Notes under the pieces: model-generated
Database searches by the model: none
Told to the model about the DNA's origin: nothing
Seen by the model: only the letters and a program-made list of their open reading frames with translations
In this document: one piece after another, positions 1-11,050 of the stretch
How positions within the stretch are numbered: position 1 is the first letter of the stretch
How the letters are laid out: every line of letters starts with the position of its first letter
Translations under genes and position numbers: made by a program
Assembly (NCBI GenBank): GCA_009760855.2
Contig: WPIO01000015.1
Location: 4,727,001-4,791,000 of the forward strand
Source: Cristatella mucedo
Lineage: Eukaryota; Bryozoa; Phylactolaemata; Cristatellidae
DNA: 64,000 nucleotides
Direction of reading: 5' to 3'

Positions 1-194
1 GAGAGAGAGAGAGAGAGGGAGGGAGGGAGAGAGAGAGAAAGCGAGAGAGACAGAGAGACAGAGACAGAGACAGAGAGAGAGACAGAGACAGAGAGAGAGA
101 GAGGCAGAGACAGAGACAGAGACAGAGACAGAGACAGAGAGAGAGAGAGAGAGAGGGAGGGAAAGAGAAAGAGTGAGTGAGAGAGAGAAAGAGT

Positions 195-245
<51 letters not shown>

Positions 246-285
246 TGTGTGTGTGTGTGTGTGTGCGTGCGTGTGTGTGAGTGTG
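1..285. repeat. (GA)n / (GT)n microsatellite
   Basis: The window opens inside an impure GA tract with GACA and GAAA interruptions up to about 242. It turns into a GT tract up to about 280. No gene is visible. Confidence 0.95.
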
Positions 286-1320
286 TACGTCCACGTGCTT
301 ATGCGTTAGCTCTACGTTCCTTCCTGTACTAACGACACGAAGTACGATGCAGACTTGAAACCATGTTCTGCACGCGCCGAATACGGCTGCTGCAGCAAGC
401 CGTCGCTTTTCGCACGACCCTTTGGAAAGATGGCGATCGGCCAGGGTTCTCTCGTAGACATCGGAGAGGAAGTGCGTTTCCGTTAGGCGACGGCGTGTCG
501 TGCAGTGGCTAAAATTCGCGGAATCAGCAAGGTCGTAGCTCGCCGACGCACGCAGGTAACCCCGGAGCTAGTGCCTGGCCGGGCGGATCCATTCACCATC
601 TGTCTGCTCCTCGTTTTTGCAGCAGTCGAGCGGCTCTCGTCGTGCCTGTTTCGCCCGTCGCCCACTGTCCAGTGCTCGTCAAGGTTGGCAGTGTCCCGAG
701 CGCTCTCGCTTACCAGCAGCGAGAGGAGCATTTTAGGCGAGCCGCCCCGTGTCGCGATTCTTTGAGATCGGCCGTGGCTCGACTGATCGAGCGCGCCTCT
801 TCTTCCGAGCCCCTCCACGCCCATCCCATCCCAAGGCGAGGCTAAGAAAAGATGGCTACGAGGCTGCAAGCACTGACTGACTCGTGGGCTAGACGGTCTG
901 CTGCGGCTCCCCCTCGCGACTTCGAAAAGAGAGTCGAAGATCACAGCCCGCGAAGCTGATTAAGCGGCCTCTGTGAGCTCCATTGTCGAGCTTTGCGGCT
1001 GCAATTTTTCTAGACAATGGTCGCGCTGGCGCTGCTATTTGCTTGGGGTAGCGACTTCAATGACGGAATGCAAGGGACGTCGTTGGTATCGACAAAGGGC
1101 AGATTAGACCCTGCCGCCACGGCGGCATCTCTAGCCTGGCCGAGACCGAATCTAAACAGCGCTTCGTGCTTCACGCTAGGGCCAAGCGTGAGAAAACTGA
1201 GAGGGCAGGCGGAGCCCGATTTGACTCGAAATTCAGTCGGCCATTAAGTGGATCGTTGAAAGGGCGATGTGCAAAGGGAAATGTTTGGCGTAAAACGTGG
1301 GCTAGGGGCGATCGAAGGGA
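286..1320. other. Stretch without a recognisable gene
   Basis: Moderately GC-rich unique sequence. The open frames here are short, overlap on both strands and carry no domain I recognise. I see no splice-linked coding signal. Confidence 0.5.
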
Positions 1321-1324
1321 GCGG

Positions 1325-1721
1325 GTAGAGAGAGAGAGCGAGAGAGCAGGACAAACGGAGTGTAGACAAAGTAGCAGAGAACGACCCCAGAAAGAGAGAC
1401 GGTTACAGAGATAGGCACACGATGACTGAGACAGGCAAGCAGACCAAGACCACCAGAGATAGAGAAGGAGAGAAAGAGGCAGAGATCGAGGGGAGAGAGA
1501 GAGAGAGAAAGAGAAAGAGAAGAGAGAGAAAGAGAAAGAGAGAGCGAGAGAGAGAGCGAGAGAGCAGGACAAACGGAGTGTAGACAAAGTAACAGAGAAC
1601 GACCCCAGAAAGAGAGACGGTTACAGAGATAGGCACACGATGACTGAGACAGGCAAGCAGACCAAGACCACCAGAGATAGAGAAGGAGAGAAAGAGGCAG
1701 AGATCGAGGGGAGAGAGAGAG

Positions 1722-1766
<45 letters not shown>

Positions 1767-1770
1767 GATA
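1325..1770. repeat. GA-rich tract containing a ~170 bp segment duplicated at a 218 bp offset
   Basis: A segment beginning near 1336 (GCGAGAGAGCAGGACAAACG and following) recurs near 1554 almost unchanged through the GGGGAGAGAGAG junction. I noticed one clear substitution (GTAGCAGAG versus GTAACAGAG). Between and after the copies are pure and impure GA repeats. Confidence 0.9.
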
Positions 1771-1775
1771 GAGTG

Positions 1776-1811
1776 AGCGTGCACTCGAGGACACACGAAT
1801 AAATGCACGCT
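1776..1811. repeat. Inverted repeat at the centre of a GA/TC palindrome
   Basis: AGCGTGCA at 1776-1783 is matched by its exact reverse complement at 1804-1811 with a 20-base loop. It sits exactly between the GA tract on the left and the TC tract on the right, which are complementary to each other. Confidence 0.85.
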
Positions 1812-1837
1812 GCCTCTTATCTTTCTCTTGTCTCTCC

Positions 1838-1860
1838 CAACCCTCTCTCTCTCTCTCTCA

Positions 1861-1945
<85 letters not shown>

Positions 1946-1989
1946 CCCTCTCTCTCTCTCTCTCCCTTTCTCTACCATCTCTCTCTCTC

Positions 1990-2043
<54 letters not shown>

Positions 2044-2160
2044 CTCTCTCCCTCCCTCTCTCTCTCTCCCTCTCTCTCCCCCTCTCGCTCTCATTTCTCT
2101 CTCCCTCTCTCTCTCTGCCTCTCTTATTTCTTTCTCCCTCTATCCTCTCTCTTCTCTCTC
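1838..2160. repeat. (TC)n microsatellite
   Basis: Long TC tract with CCC and TTTC interruptions. It is the complementary partner of the GA tract at 1325-1770. Confidence 0.95.
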
Positions 2161-2164
2161 GCCT

Positions 2165-2885
2165 CTGTCCAGTCCCTCTCTTTCCCCTCTCTTATTTTTT
2201 CTCTCTCTACTCTCATAACTTCTCCCAGTCTTCTTACACTGCTCCTACTGCTCGCACTGGCGCTTAGCTATTCTGCGTCCATGGAATTCTGGCAAGCGCC
2301 GCCTGGGGCGGTGCAGAGTAAACTAGTCTCAGCGGAGGCGGCAGCTGTGTCGACGGCATCGATCGGCCCCCCACCGCAGTACATCTCGGAGGACAATTAA
2401 GAGGGTCACCCTGGTGCGAGCTTTTAGCCCAGGCATCGGCCTCTGAACAGGACTGCCAAGAAAGGTTGCGTTTCTCTCGCTAGCGACGTGACTTATCCAG
2501 GTGCCGTAGCTATGTCAGTGGGCAAGCGCTAAATCTCGCCGTCAGCCATCCGTGACTCTTTAACGGCGCCCCACGCCACCTCCCCCCCCCAACCCCGCGC
2601 GATCGTATTGGCCAGTGTATAGGCTCGAGCCTCGTGACAAGAGGCGTCAGCACAGCTGCAGAGGCTTAAGCAGAGCTCAAAAGGAGCCGCACCAACGTCA
2701 GTAGTGAAGTAGTGATTCTCTCAGCGCCGACTCCTCTATGCGAACTGTCATAAAGCACTCGGGGCACGGGCAGCTGATTTCGTCGACTAGTTGTTGCCAT
2801 AGCACGTCGGATGGTTCGCTCTCACTCTCCTACGACAAAAAGCTGGTATTGCAAGACTTCGGCATGCAATACCCATTGACCCTTT
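2165..2885. other. Stretch without a recognisable gene
   Basis: Unique sequence with short open frames only. A C-run lies near 2580-2592. No domain or repeat family recognised. Confidence 0.45.
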
Positions 2886-2889
2886 CAAA

Positions 2890-2985
2890 TGACAATGTAA
2901 AATGCCTAGAAAGAGATTTGAGTTCTCTGAGGGTGCTGCATCGAGTGTTTTATAACTATAACTATTATTATTTTCATCATACGAC
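2890..2985 (+). mobile_element. LINE-A 3' tail fragment
   Basis: It contains the family's tail signature, a phrase like AATGCCTAGAAAGAGATTTG followed by AGTTCTCTGAGGGTGCT, ending in an ATT-rich run. The same tail follows the reverse-transcriptase C-terminus at 36060-36138. Only the last ~100 bp of the element are present. Confidence 0.75.
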
Positions 2986-2989
2986 CGTA

Positions 2990-5800
2990 CGACAATACTG
3001 CAGACAGTATGCAGCTGCAAATGAAAGAGGCTGAAAGAGCAACGAGTAGGGAGCACGAAGGTGGGAGGCAGAAACGGTTTGCAGGAGGGAATAGTAGAGC
3101 GGCAGTGTGGATAAAGACCGTGGGAAAGAACTGAACGGGGGGGGGAGCCATGCGTTGCAACATGGGAGGAGAGTGGATGAAGCAGGGGGACGCACGGGGA
3201 CGCAGGGCATGCTCGAAGAAAGCTTATGGACTGGAGAGGAACTGGGAATGAGGAAGGCGTGCCTCTATGGCCAGGAGAGATTGTAGGTGGGAGAGGAGCT
3301 TTGGAAAGCAAGCGCTTTGCATCGCCGCTGGAAGGACGCGTGGAAGCTTCGTGAGGCGGACACATGGCAACTGCATTGCAGAATGTAACACACGTCGAAG
3401 CAAGCTTGCTCGTTCAAGCAGCAAAAAAAGCATTGAGCAAACGAGCAATGAGCAGGCGATAGTAGAGACGTCATTGGACCGATTGCAAGGGGGAGACAGT
3501 ACAGGGAGACAGTGCACAGCAGAATGTTAAAGATATCTGGAGAAGTGGTCAACCGTGCTGCCTCTGCTCCAAGCGTGGCCCCTCGTTCGTGTTTGTGACA
3601 TTCCCCGAGCTGCTGACCTACCAGTAAAATGGGCCAGTAGAATGGGGCCACTTGGGTCACGAGTAGCAACCAAATCAAGAGGCCGGCAGGTGTCTAGTTA
3701 CGTGGTCGTGTCAATTAGGTCCAGGCTCCGATGCGCCTGACGGGAGAGCCGGGCGCCTAGGGTTGGCTGACTGGCAGACAATGGAGGCCTGCTGGAGGCC
3801 TGCTGCTGCTGCTGCTGCTGCCCCAATGTGCCATGCCAGGCGGTCTGAGGTGGTTTACACGGCTCGATAGCTGGCAATTGCTGGCTGCCTTTAGGCCTCC
3901 AGGATGGAGTGGCTAAACATTCTGCTCCTTGCAAAAGCAGGCAAAACGGAGCCATGCCATCAACGACTCCGGGCTGCCTGCAACCCGGAGTGCACGAGCG
4001 AGCGAGCGAGCGAGCGAGGATCGCTGCTTTCGTGCTTGCCGGAAGTGGGGGCCAAAAGGGCCGAAGCAGCAGCAGCCGGTCGCATCGGTCACCGTGGCAA
4101 CCGCTGACTGGGCTGCTGCTCGCTTGGTAGGCGTGCCGACTGTGAGCTCTGAAGCTGCTTTTCGTGGCTTCAAGGGGGCCGGTCAGCGGCAGGCAATCAG
4201 GTCCCTTTCTTCGTGCCTAATGAATGCACGCCGCCGCCCCCAGCCGAGCTAAAGATAGAAGCAATCTCGGCAGGTCTCGGAGGCCTGGCTGTGTAGAAGG
4301 AGAGCCCTCTCCTCTCGCTGCTTGACTGCCTCGTGCGTTACCACTCTGCATTCGGGCTCTCCTGACGGCTCCGACGGCGCGATGCCCGATTGCCCCTAGC
4401 GACTCAAACGCTGCTCCAAGCCGCCGCTGCTGCCGCTGCCGATGCTGCGTTTGCATGAAGGCAAGAAGCTGCAGCGAGGGGCTGCACTCCAGCACCTGCG
4501 AGCCGACCAATCGTACTGCCAGCTAGGTCGAGCTGCCTGTCTTTCCTCGGTCCAGTCGCACGACCGGCCTGGGCTAGCCAGCAGGAAGGCAGAGCGTGCA
4601 CGTGCACACACTGTCCAGAGCCTGTGCGGGCTGCTAAACGGGTACTTCGCTGCAGCTGACGCCCCTCCCCCCCGACGCCTGCTATAGCTGCACCTGCACA
4701 GCCATACATCGTTTTTACCCTGCTCATTTAGCCAATTTTCTTATCGCTGCCTGTGCCGTCGTGGACCAGGTCGAAGGTTAGGAGGGTTCACGGAGGCTTC
4801 GCCACTCTCCGATTTCAGTTGATCGGTGCTTTCCTAACGAGCTCACAGCTGGCCGCTTATAGCCCTCGAAAGGGAGCAGGGAGACCAAAGATAGCAACTA
4901 CCTCCTCCCCCCCAAAGTAACGGCACGAAACGAATCTCCATTGTGTATGGTTTAGCGACTAGCCAACTTATAGCGGCAATCATTAAATGACAGAACTGTG
5001 AGGAGGAGGTGGAGCAGACTGGGAGCTGAGCTGAGCTGAGCCGAGTTGGTCTACGGATGCCAGCCACGGAGGTTTGACACGGCATGTTGCCGGCGCCAAA
5101 AGGGTGCGAAGCCGATCAAGATGTCGACATCGGCTAAGTCTCCAGGTGCGTCTGAGCTCGCATACAGACCGAGCACTGAGCATGCCCCGACGACGAACGC
5201 CAGGTACCTCTCCTCCTACCCCCCCCTGCGAGATTTCGGTCGCTGTCGGCAACTCGCCTCGCTTGCTCGCAAGCCCTTAAAACTTGGCCTGCCGTGAAGA
5301 ACAACAAAAGTCGTCAGCCGCTTCACCTCGAGGCGATTGGCCGAGGTCGATCGATGGATATGGCCCGGGCTTTCGTTCAGCTTCGACTGAGCGCCGAGTA
5401 GTTGAGAAATAACCCGAGATCGACCGAGAGACTAATTCGCGGCGGGTACTAATGTAGGCATGGCAACTGATGTATGGCCAGAGGTTGATGCACCTCGAGC
5501 TAGCGCTACCGGGGTTATCGCTTTCCAGGCAGCCTGGGTCAGGCCGGAAGCCGTAGGCTGGCTCTTCATGCCCCTCCCTAACTGCGGGCGACGGCGTTGT
5601 GCTGCTACACGCCCCCACACCCTAGGCGGCAGCCGCGATCAAGGTCCTTTCGCGAGTGCTGGGTCGACCAAAGCAGCCGTTAGCTCGGCTGCTCCGGGTA
5701 GCCCGCAGCCTCCTAACTCCCCCCCCCCCACTCATCGCCACCAAACCGGTCATCCGGCAAACAGCCGGTCGGCTTTACGGCCCAAGCTGACAAAGCAGGG
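2990..5800. other. Stretch without a recognisable gene
   Basis: GC-rich sequence upstream of the kinase gene. It has small simple repeats (GCT triplets near 3800, GAGC tetramers near 4000), a G-run near 3138 and C-runs near 4905 and 5722. Open frames are short and mutually overlapping. Part may be 5' untranslated exon or promoter-distal sequence of the kinase gene, but I cannot place an exon. Confidence 0.4.
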
Positions 5801-5804
5801 AGCA

Positions 5805-5835
5805 ACGATTGGCTCTTTTCTATCACGTGACTGAC
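5805..5835 (+). promoter_or_regulatory. Candidate proximal promoter elements of the DYRK2-like gene
   Basis: An inverted CCAAT box (GATTGG, near 5809) is followed within about 15 bases by TATCACGTGAC, which contains a palindromic CACGTG E-box near 5825. Both lie about 240 bp upstream of the kinase ATG in GC-rich sequence. The spacing fits a TATA-less promoter, but no start site can be fixed from sequence. Confidence 0.35.
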
Positions 5836-6066
5836 GCACCAAGCGGGACCGACGCCTAAGCCGCCGCAGTCGCGGCCATCCGTAACTAGGAGCGGCCCTT
5901 AGACGGTCGAGCGCTCTCCGACGCCAGCCTTTCGCCGACCACGACTGTACGCCTGCAGGCGAACAGTCAACGAGGTTGCACGCGGTGAGTGTGACAGGGG
6001 CGCCGCGTTCGCGGCAGATGCCGAATCCTTGACCATAGCAGTCCAGCGAGCGAGCCTACGGCCGGG

Positions 6067-7980
6067 ATGTCGGCACTAGTGCTGAAGAAACCGATGTCCA
6101 GCGGCGGCGCGGCTCGTCCGTACGACGGCTATTACGTCGACGCTGGAAGCGCGCACCGCCTCCCGCCACTCGCGATCCAAGCCACGGCCGCCGCCGGCGG
6201 CGCGCTCAATCGGGCCGCTGTAACGGGCAGTGTCAAGGCCAAGCTGCCGTTCGACGACCGGCTGCACAGGGTCGGCGCTCGAGCCGCCGCCACCGCTCAC
6301 CACCTGCCGAATGCGTCGAACCTGCTCTACAAGGCCGCCGCCGCCTCCACCGAGCGGTCGGCCGTCGGCACGGTAAGGCCTGCTTCGAAGGAGCGCTCCC
6401 GCCCGGACTCGACCTCTGCGGCGGCCGCAGCCGGCGGCGGCAATAAGTCTTCGTCGTCGTCGTCGCCGTCTGCGACGACGACTTCATCTTCGTCGGCCAC
6501 TCGGCGCGCCATGTCGCCCGAGAGCGCCATGAAGCAGTATATGCACAAGCTGTCGCCGTACGAGCATCACGAGATATTCAGCTACCCGCACGTCTACTAC
6601 TGCGGCCAGAACGCCAAGAAGATCGTGGGCGTGGTAGGCGGCGCTCGAAACGGCGGCTACGACGACGAGAGCGGCGCCTATCTGCACGTGTTGCACGACC
6701 ACGTCGCCTACCGCTACGAGGTTCTCAAGGTCATCGGCAAGGGCAGCTTCGGCCACGTGGCCAAGGCGTACGATCACAAGCTGCAGCAGCACGTCGCCCT
6801 CAAGATGGTTCGCAACGAGAAGCGCTTCCACCGGCAGGCGCAGGAGGAGATACGCATACTCGAGCACCTGAAGAAGCAGGACCGCGACGGCGCCACCAAC
6901 GTGGTGCACGAGCTTGAGCACTTCACGTTCCGCAATCACGTGTGCATCACGTTCGAGCTGCTGAGCATGAACCTGTACGAGCTGATCAAGAAGAACAAGT
7001 TCCAGGGCTTCAGCGTCAAGCTCGTGCGAAAGTTTGCCCACTCGATCCTGCAGTGCCTCGACGCGCTGCACCGCAACCGCATCATCCACTGCGACCTGAA
7101 GCCGGAGAACATCCTGCTCAAGCAGCAGGGCCGCAGCGGCATCAAGGTGATCGACTTCGGCTCGAGCTGCTACGAGCACCAGCGCGTGTACACGTACATC
7201 CAGTCGCGCTTCTACCGCGCGCCCGAGGTGATACTCGGCGGCAAGTACGGCACGCCGATCGACATGTGGAGCCTCGGCTGCATCCTCGCCGAGCTGCTCA
7301 CCGGCTACCCGCTGCTGCCCGGCGAGGACGAGGGCGACCAGCTCGCCTGCGCCTTCGAGCTGCTCGGCATGCCCGCCGAGCGGCTGCTCGAGCAGTGCAA
7401 GCGCACGCGCACCTACGTCAGCTCTCGCGGCTACCCGCGATACTGCGCCGCCACCCAGCTCGCCGACGGCAGCCTGCTGCTGCAGGGCGGCCGCTCGCGT
7501 CGCGGCAAGCCTCGAGGCCCGCCCGGCAGCCGCGACCTCGCTGCCGCGCTCGGAGGCTGCGACGATCCGCTCTTCGTCGACTTCGTGCGGCGCTGCCTCG
7601 ACTGGGACCCGGCGACGCGCCTGACGCCGGCTCAGGCGCTTCGCCACGCCTGGCTGCGACGCCGCCTGCCTCGCTCGCCGGGCGGCGGCGAGGAGGCCGG
7701 CGGCACGGCCGTGGGAGGCGAGGCGGCGGCAGCCGCTTTGCGAAGGAACTCGGCCACCGTGCAGCAACCGCAGCATCTGCAGCAGCAGCACCAATACCAT
7801 CACCTTCACCACCAGCCACAAGCGTCGCTGCTTCGACTGGCACCGGGGCACGGTCTGGCTGATAAGAACGGCGGCAGTTTCCCGTCGGGTCTGGCCGCCG
7901 GCAGCCTTCGCCTGCCCCTGAAGGAGGAAGTGGCGTTCGTCTCGCGAACGAGGCTGCCTCAGATAGTGGGAGTTATGTAA
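6067..7980 (+). CDS. DYRK2: Class II DYRK protein kinase, DYRK2-like (637 aa)
   Basis: A dual-specificity Tyr-regulated kinase. Family members autophosphorylate on an activation-loop tyrosine, then phosphorylate Ser/Thr substrates; DYRK2 also scaffolds the EDVP ubiquitin ligase. Residues 1-148 are Ala/Ser-rich and low in complexity. The DYRK homology region starts near 149 ([14 protein letters not shown], then HHEIFSYP). The kinase domain runs from about 217 to 550. It has the glycine loop GKGSFG (224-229), catalytic Lys in VALK (246), HCDLKPEN (from His341), DFG (363-365), activation loop YTY (375-377) and the APE motif (385-387). [14 protein letters not shown] segment and [12 protein letters not shown] close the domain, as in DYRK2. 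The C-terminal tail of about 90 residues is Gln/His-rich and not recognisable. No intron interrupts the coding region; I recall that vertebrate DYRK2 also codes mostly in one exon, so this need not be a retrocopy. GC-rich third positions set it apart from its flanks. DYRK4 is the nearest alternative. Confidence 0.95.
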   Translation: MSALVLKKPMSSGGAARPYDGYYVDAGSAHRLPPLAIQATAAAGGALNRAAVTGSVKAKLPFDDRLHRVGARAAATAHHLPNASNLLYKAAAASTERSAVGTVRPASKERSRPDSTSAAAAAGGGNKSSSSSSPSATTTSSSSATRRAMSPESAMKQYMHKLSPYEHHEIFSYPHVYYCGQNAKKIVGVVGGARNGGYDDESGAYLHVLHDHVAYRYEVLKVIGKGSFGHVAKAYDHKLQQHVALKMVRNEKRFHRQAQEEIRILEHLKKQDRDGATNVVHELEHFTFRNHVCITFELLSMNLYELIKKNKFQGFSVKLVRKFAHSILQCLDALHRNRIIHCDLKPENILLKQQGRSGIKVIDFGSSCYEHQRVYTYIQSRFYRAPEVILGGKYGTPIDMWSLGCILAELLTGYPLLPGEDEGDQLACAFELLGMPAERLLEQCKRTRTYVSSRGYPRYCAATQLADGSLLLQGGRSRRGKPRGPPGSRDLAAALGGCDDPLFVDFVRRCLDWDPATRLTPAQALRHAWLRRRLPRSPGGGEEAGGTAVGGEAAAAALRRNSATVQQPQHLQQQHQYHHLHHQPQASLLRLAPGHGLADKNGGSFPSGLAAGSLRLPLKEEVAFVSRTRLPQIVGVM

Positions 7981-8291
7981 CGGACAGCGCGAAAGTGCGT
8001 CCGTCCACCCACGTCCGTCCATTTTCATTTGACTGACTTTCGAGATTTTACGACGACGCTGCAGTCGCGTTGCCCTTGGCAGGGCAGTTCCTTAAATAAC
8101 CCATTTACAAGCTCCGTGACTTTCGTCAGAATACTCAACGCTCGTTCGGTTAGCGTGCCGCCAGAGCCACAGGCAAGCAGCCGTGGCCGGCGATCGCTGC
8201 ATTTTCTAGGCTGCCTCGCGGCGGCCGATAAAGGCTGCGGCCGCCAGAGGCGACCTGCGGTGGGCGACCCGACTTGTCCAATGCTATGGAC

Positions 8292-8297
8292 AATAAA
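8292..8297 (+). terminator. Polyadenylation signal AATAAA of the DYRK2-like gene
   Basis: Canonical hexamer 312 bases after the stop codon and the first one downstream of it. It implies a 3' UTR of about 0.33 kb. Confidence 0.6.
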
Positions 8298-8319
8298 TGC
8301 GGAAAAGGCATTTTCGTGA

Positions 8320-10410
8320 ATGCAGGAGCGCTCGCCCGATCCGACCCGAGCGGCCCACTCGCTTAGCTGCTTGGGCCCATCTATTAGATGGCGGCTTCGC
8401 CCCGATCTGTCCCGCGTAGCGCTGCCGTGGGCTGACCCGAGCTTTGCTGCGAGCCACGCGAACGACGCGGTCGCGGGTAGAGCAGCCTTCACAGAGGACT
8501 TAAATGCCCGGCATCTGCGAAGAAACGACGGCCGAACAAGAATAATCAATAGGAAAACAATTGTGGGCTGCTTTGTGCTCAATTATTATTCTTTTTCATG
8601 AACAGCCAACGGCATTCCGAGAGGTATTTCGCCCACGTTTACTCTAGATAGGTCGGCTATTGTGCGACCGCTGCCCTTGCGATCGACGACGGGCGGCACA
8701 CACGCAGTCGGCGGTGGTCGCCTGCGGCAGGCCGCCGCCCGCACACCCAAGGTAGCCAGCGGTGGTCTCAGCGGCGCGGCCGAGTGAGAAGTGGCTCACT
8801 GGCCGCGAACCTTAGCTTTTTGGATTGCTGCTCTTTTGGGCTTTGTGACGAGAGCAATGACGCGTCGGACATGAGCAGCAGCCAATCGGCTTCCGCTTCT
8901 GCCGCGTGCACTGCACTCCACTGCACTGCCGCGTAGTCACTGCCATCGCCTAGCGTCGTCGTGCACTGCTGTCGCATCCGTAGCCCTCGCATCCAGCACG
9001 AGCGGCGGCGACAAACGGCTGCTGCACACACCCGTACACCCCCTACCTCCCCGTCACGCGGCCGACTAAATGACTCCGCCAGCTTCACGACGTAGGACCG
9101 AGCCTGGCGGACGAGAGCTAGCTTCCGCCGGATACGCTTCCGCTAAACCATCGAATTAAAAACGTGACTGGGCGAGCGGCTCGGAGGGCACTCGAAGCCT
9201 CGTAAAAGAGGGGAGAGGCATAAGCTTCGTCGCCGTCGGATATTGAAACTAAATCTTCAGACGACGGAAGAAGACGACGGAAGAAGACGCCGGCAAGTTT
9301 AAACGGGCCGTAAGGAGCCTTCTGCCGGCGTGAGTAGGGCCTGCATGAGTAGGGCCTGTGAGAAGGGCCCGCATGAGTTTCCACCCGAGACCACGGCCGA
9401 GCCGTGTCCAAAGAGGCGGACCCTCTGTGCATGCCAATTAAATATGGCGATGAGCTGCAGTATCAAATGTGCTCAAGCAGTGCGAAACCGTAAGCTTGCC
9501 GAACGGGGTGCTACGCAGCTAATATGGCGGCGTCTGTTGTTCATACCTTAGCGTCAGATCTGCTATGGGCACTGGCTCACTGCAAGCTGTTCAGCACGAT
9601 CGCCTGCGTACGCTTATATTTAGTTTAAATAAACACATGCTTAGTTGTCGGGGAAAGATCGCGTAATCCTTCGGTGGGTGTTTTCTGGTGAAGCACTCTG
9701 CCGATTTGGCTACGAGATCCCCATTCGATGTAGGGCTCAAGCCTCGGCGTTAAGTTTCTCCTAACGTGCTTGATCCGAGTCGGGGTATACTGACTGAGTG
9801 TCTGTGTGCGCTAAACAGCAGTCTGGTGCAGAGCTGCAACCGGTACATCTGCTTGGGTCCGCGAGCTGAGAGCGTACCAGCTGCTCGACAGGTCTGGGAA
9901 CGAGGGGTTAACTCCCACCACTATGGTCCGCTGCGTCGTTGCTCCAGAAATATGCAGCCTTGAGCGGCAGGCCTCAGTTTTACGTAACGGCTCCATTCCA
10001 GACGCCTCGAGAGCAATATTTTGAAGCGGAGGCGAGGCCGATGGGTTGGTTGTGCTTGCGATTACGTTAGTTACGCTCTGGCATCTGAAATTACACCGGA
10101 GCGGATCAAGCAAGCGCCGAGAAGTAGTCGGAGTTTCGCTGAATCTGTAGACTGCAATGAGCCTCCTTCACCCAGTGGCGTCATGGCGGCCTGCGTCACC
10201 CCGCCGTCATGGCGGCCTGCGACAGCATGAGGAGTTGTTAGCTCTACGAAGCAAACAAAGCCGCACGGCGTAGTTCGCAAGACGACCATTCAGGGTCTGT
10301 TATGTGCGCCCTCGAAAATCTGAGAGCCGAAGTTCATCCAACGTGAACGATGCGGAAAAGATAGCATGCGGCTTTCGGCAGGGGGGACTACCGGCATTCT
10401 TCAAGGTGGA
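8320..10410. other. Stretch without a recognisable gene
   Basis: Intergenic sequence with no recognised domain. It contains a small direct repeat at about 9330-9375 (GAGTAGGGCCTG type) and another near 10181-10220 (GTCATGGCGGCCTGCG twice). I see no LINE or SINE signature until 10415. Confidence 0.45.
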
Positions 10411-10414
10411 TTCG

Positions 10415-10590
10415 CCGGCTGGTCGAACTAGTTTGGCCTTGTAGTTAAGGCGCTCACCTTTAACGATCGACGTTAAGATAAATGTATCCGATGACCAAGG
10501 TCGCGGGCTCGATCGCCGTGGCGTATGTGAAGCACCTGAATAGAGATTGAGTTCTCTAAGGGAGTCATGCCAGTGAATTAAATTTATATT
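10415..10590 (+). mobile_element. SINE2 copy (tRNA-derived head, LINE-A-type tail)
   Basis: The head resembles a tRNA-type promoter (GTTAAGGCGCTCACC as A-box region; CGGGCTCGATCGCC as B-box region). The tail reads AATAGAGATTGAGTTCTCTAA, as in other copies. Plus orientation. Confidence 0.75.
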
Positions 10591-10639
10591 TAACGGAGAC
10601 GTCGAGCGAACCATAGAACCATTGGCGACTTGCTACGAT

Positions 10640-11050
10640 GTTAATAATAACAAATAAAAACAATACATTTAATATAGCGCCCCCAGAGAACTCAATCTCT
10701 TTCTGGGAACTGTACATTTGCTGCAAAGAAAGCGCTATCGCATGTTTAGCGGTAGCATGCTCAATAAACAACAAGAATAATATGGTTAGGGGTGACATGC
10801 ACAGGGTCAGCATGTACATGCGGTTAGTGGCAGCATGCACAGTGTCAGCACGCACATGCACACGAAGGGCGAATCGCAGGGACCCACTAAATGCTGCGAT
10901 AAATAGATGCTTTTTCAGCTTCTTTTTAAATGCGGGCAAGTCAGGAGATGTGGTGACGCAGGTCGGGAGTGAGTTCCAGGCTCTGCGAGCTGACGAACTA
11001 AAGGCTCCTTGTTTCTGCTCTACATATAACACCTCGAAATTCGATGCAAC
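10640..11050 (-). mobile_element. LINE-A 3' fragment (reverse transcriptase C-terminus and tail)
   Basis: On the minus strand this encodes the family's last conserved block (ARRAWNSLPTCVTTSPDL, then FKKKLKKHLF). The 3' UTR phrases GTGCTGACACTGTGCATGCT and AAAGAGATTGAGTTCTCTG follow. The element is 5'-truncated near 11050. Confidence 0.85.

Noticed and set aside
1171-2400. Open frames encoding Ser-Leu or Arg-Glu repeats in GA/TC tracts (also at 12.6, 15.4, 24.5, 38.8, 47 and 62 kb)
   Set aside because: Dinucleotide repeats lack stop codons in all frames. These are not proteins.
6484-8028. A 514-residue open frame on the minus strand opposite the kinase
   Set aside because: It is the antisense shadow of the GC-rich DYRK2 coding sequence. 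Its composition (Leu/Val/Ala/His runs) mirrors the kinase codons and no domain is present.
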